This document shows positions 4,549 through 5,006 of a stretch of DNA of 5,006 nt, one piece after another; within the stretch, counting starts at the first letter, position 1; each line of letters begins with the position of its first letter. The notes under the pieces were generated by a model. It was not told where the DNA came from, searched no databases, and saw nothing but the letters and a program-made list of their open reading frames with translations. The stretch is from contig CADCPU010000193.1 in NCBI GenBank assembly GCA_902803365.1, positions 1-5,006 on the forward strand, given 5' to 3'. This DNA comes from Oscillospiraceae bacterium. GTDB lineage: Bacteria > Bacillota_A > Clostridia > Saccharofermentanales > Saccharofermentanaceae. Both the position numbers and the translations under genes were made by a program.

Positions 4549-5006
4549 ATGGCAATGATGGAACGCCCCGCAGTCACAAAGCTTGCTGACGGCGGCTCAT
4601 ACTGGACACACGAATTCACTAATTTCAGACTTAAGGTATATGTACCTGCGACCGCGATCGACGGTCAGGTAAATAACTACAGCTTCAGGGCTCCGATGCT
4701 GACTGTTTTCGAAGAGAAAGAGCAGACGATGGAAGAAGCGATCGCATTCGCTGAATCCACGGGCCTATCAAAGATAGCATCCTCCGTCGACTCGAGCGTC
4801 CTCTTCGTATATCCGACCTGCGAAGGCGGTTGGGACAACGCTACGGCCGATCTCTACGCAGAGCTCATCGCAGAGACAAAGACAAACTTCGAATACTCTG
4901 ACGGCATCGTCAGCATCACGGACTTTTTCACACAGACATTCAAGGGCTACTTCATCCGCGGCGCTATCTTCAGAGCTGACATCTACAGCTACGGCAAGTC
5001 CGCTGA
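4549..5006 (+). CDS. Putative esterase-like (alpha/beta hydrolase) protein, 3' partial
   Basis: The first 152 residues are visible; the frame stays open to the window end. GGGAGG (4536-4541) lies 7 bases before the ATG. In-frame ATGs also occur at codons 3 and 4, but the spacing favours the first. There is no signal peptide or membrane helix. Residues 22-55 look beta-rich (EFTNFRLKVYVP, NNYSFRAPMLTVF). The segment SSVLFVYPTCEGGWDNAT (82-99), a hydrophobic strand ending in Pro and a Gly-rich turn, resembles the oxyanion-hole strand of alpha/beta hydrolases. An aromatic stretch follows (TDFFTQTFKGYFIRGAIFRADIYSYG, 124-149). The nucleophile region (Gly-x-Ser-x-Gly) would lie beyond the window, so the assignment cannot be confirmed. 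Residues 149-152, GKSA, are cut before any such motif is complete. A cytoplasmic esterase is the best guess, held weakly; the gene itself is secure. Confidence 0.75.
   Translation, partial: MAMMERPAVTKLADGGSYWTHEFTNFRLKVYVPATAIDGQVNNYSFRAPMLTVFEEKEQTMEEAIAFAESTGLSKIASSVDSSVLFVYPTCEGGWDNATADLYAELIAETKTNFEYSDGIVSITDFFTQTFKGYFIRGAIFRADIYSYGKSA

Overview
The window looks like a chromosomal segment of an anaerobic Gram-positive bacterium of the class Clostridia (Firmicutes), of rumen or gut type. This rests on a DUF3842-type protein known mainly from clostridia, a lipobox signal peptide followed by a long Thr/Glu-rich tether on a secreted glycosidase, strong AGGAGG-type ribosome binding sites, and moderate GC with many ATC/GAC/AAG codons. 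No rRNA, tRNA, CRISPR array, transposase or phage gene is visible.

Layout from left to right. (1) Positions 1-165 hold the C-terminal 54 residues of a plus-strand protein that ends in a membrane helix. (2) Positions 166-483 form a convergent intergenic stretch with no credible gene. It holds a set of degenerate AT-rich palindromic repeats, several spaced 42-43 bp apart, and the intrinsic terminator of the next gene. (3) Positions 484-2469 (minus strand) encode a GH3-family beta-glucosidase/exoglucanase lipoprotein with its catalytic residues in place. (4) A 106-bp divergent region separates it from a plus-strand DUF3842 protein at 2576-2980. (5) A 149-bp gap holds two hairpins and a promoter with a palindrome in its spacer. 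(6) Positions 3130-4452 encode a 440-residue membrane protein of unknown role with five predicted membrane helices and a DUF3592-like soluble region. (7) A short intergenic region with a direct repeat, a consensus TATAAT and a hairpin leads into a plus-strand gene at 4549 that is cut by the window end. It may be an alpha/beta-hydrolase-like protein.

The genes do not form an evident pathway. Each appears to have its own promoter region, and only the glycosidase has a clear biochemical role: trimming glucose from beta-glucans or cello-oligosaccharides at the outer face of the membrane. I see no strong case for a new multi-gene system. The most unusual items are the 42-bp-spaced repeats at 184-421 and two compact promoter/operator arrangements at 3064-3092 and 4456-4523.
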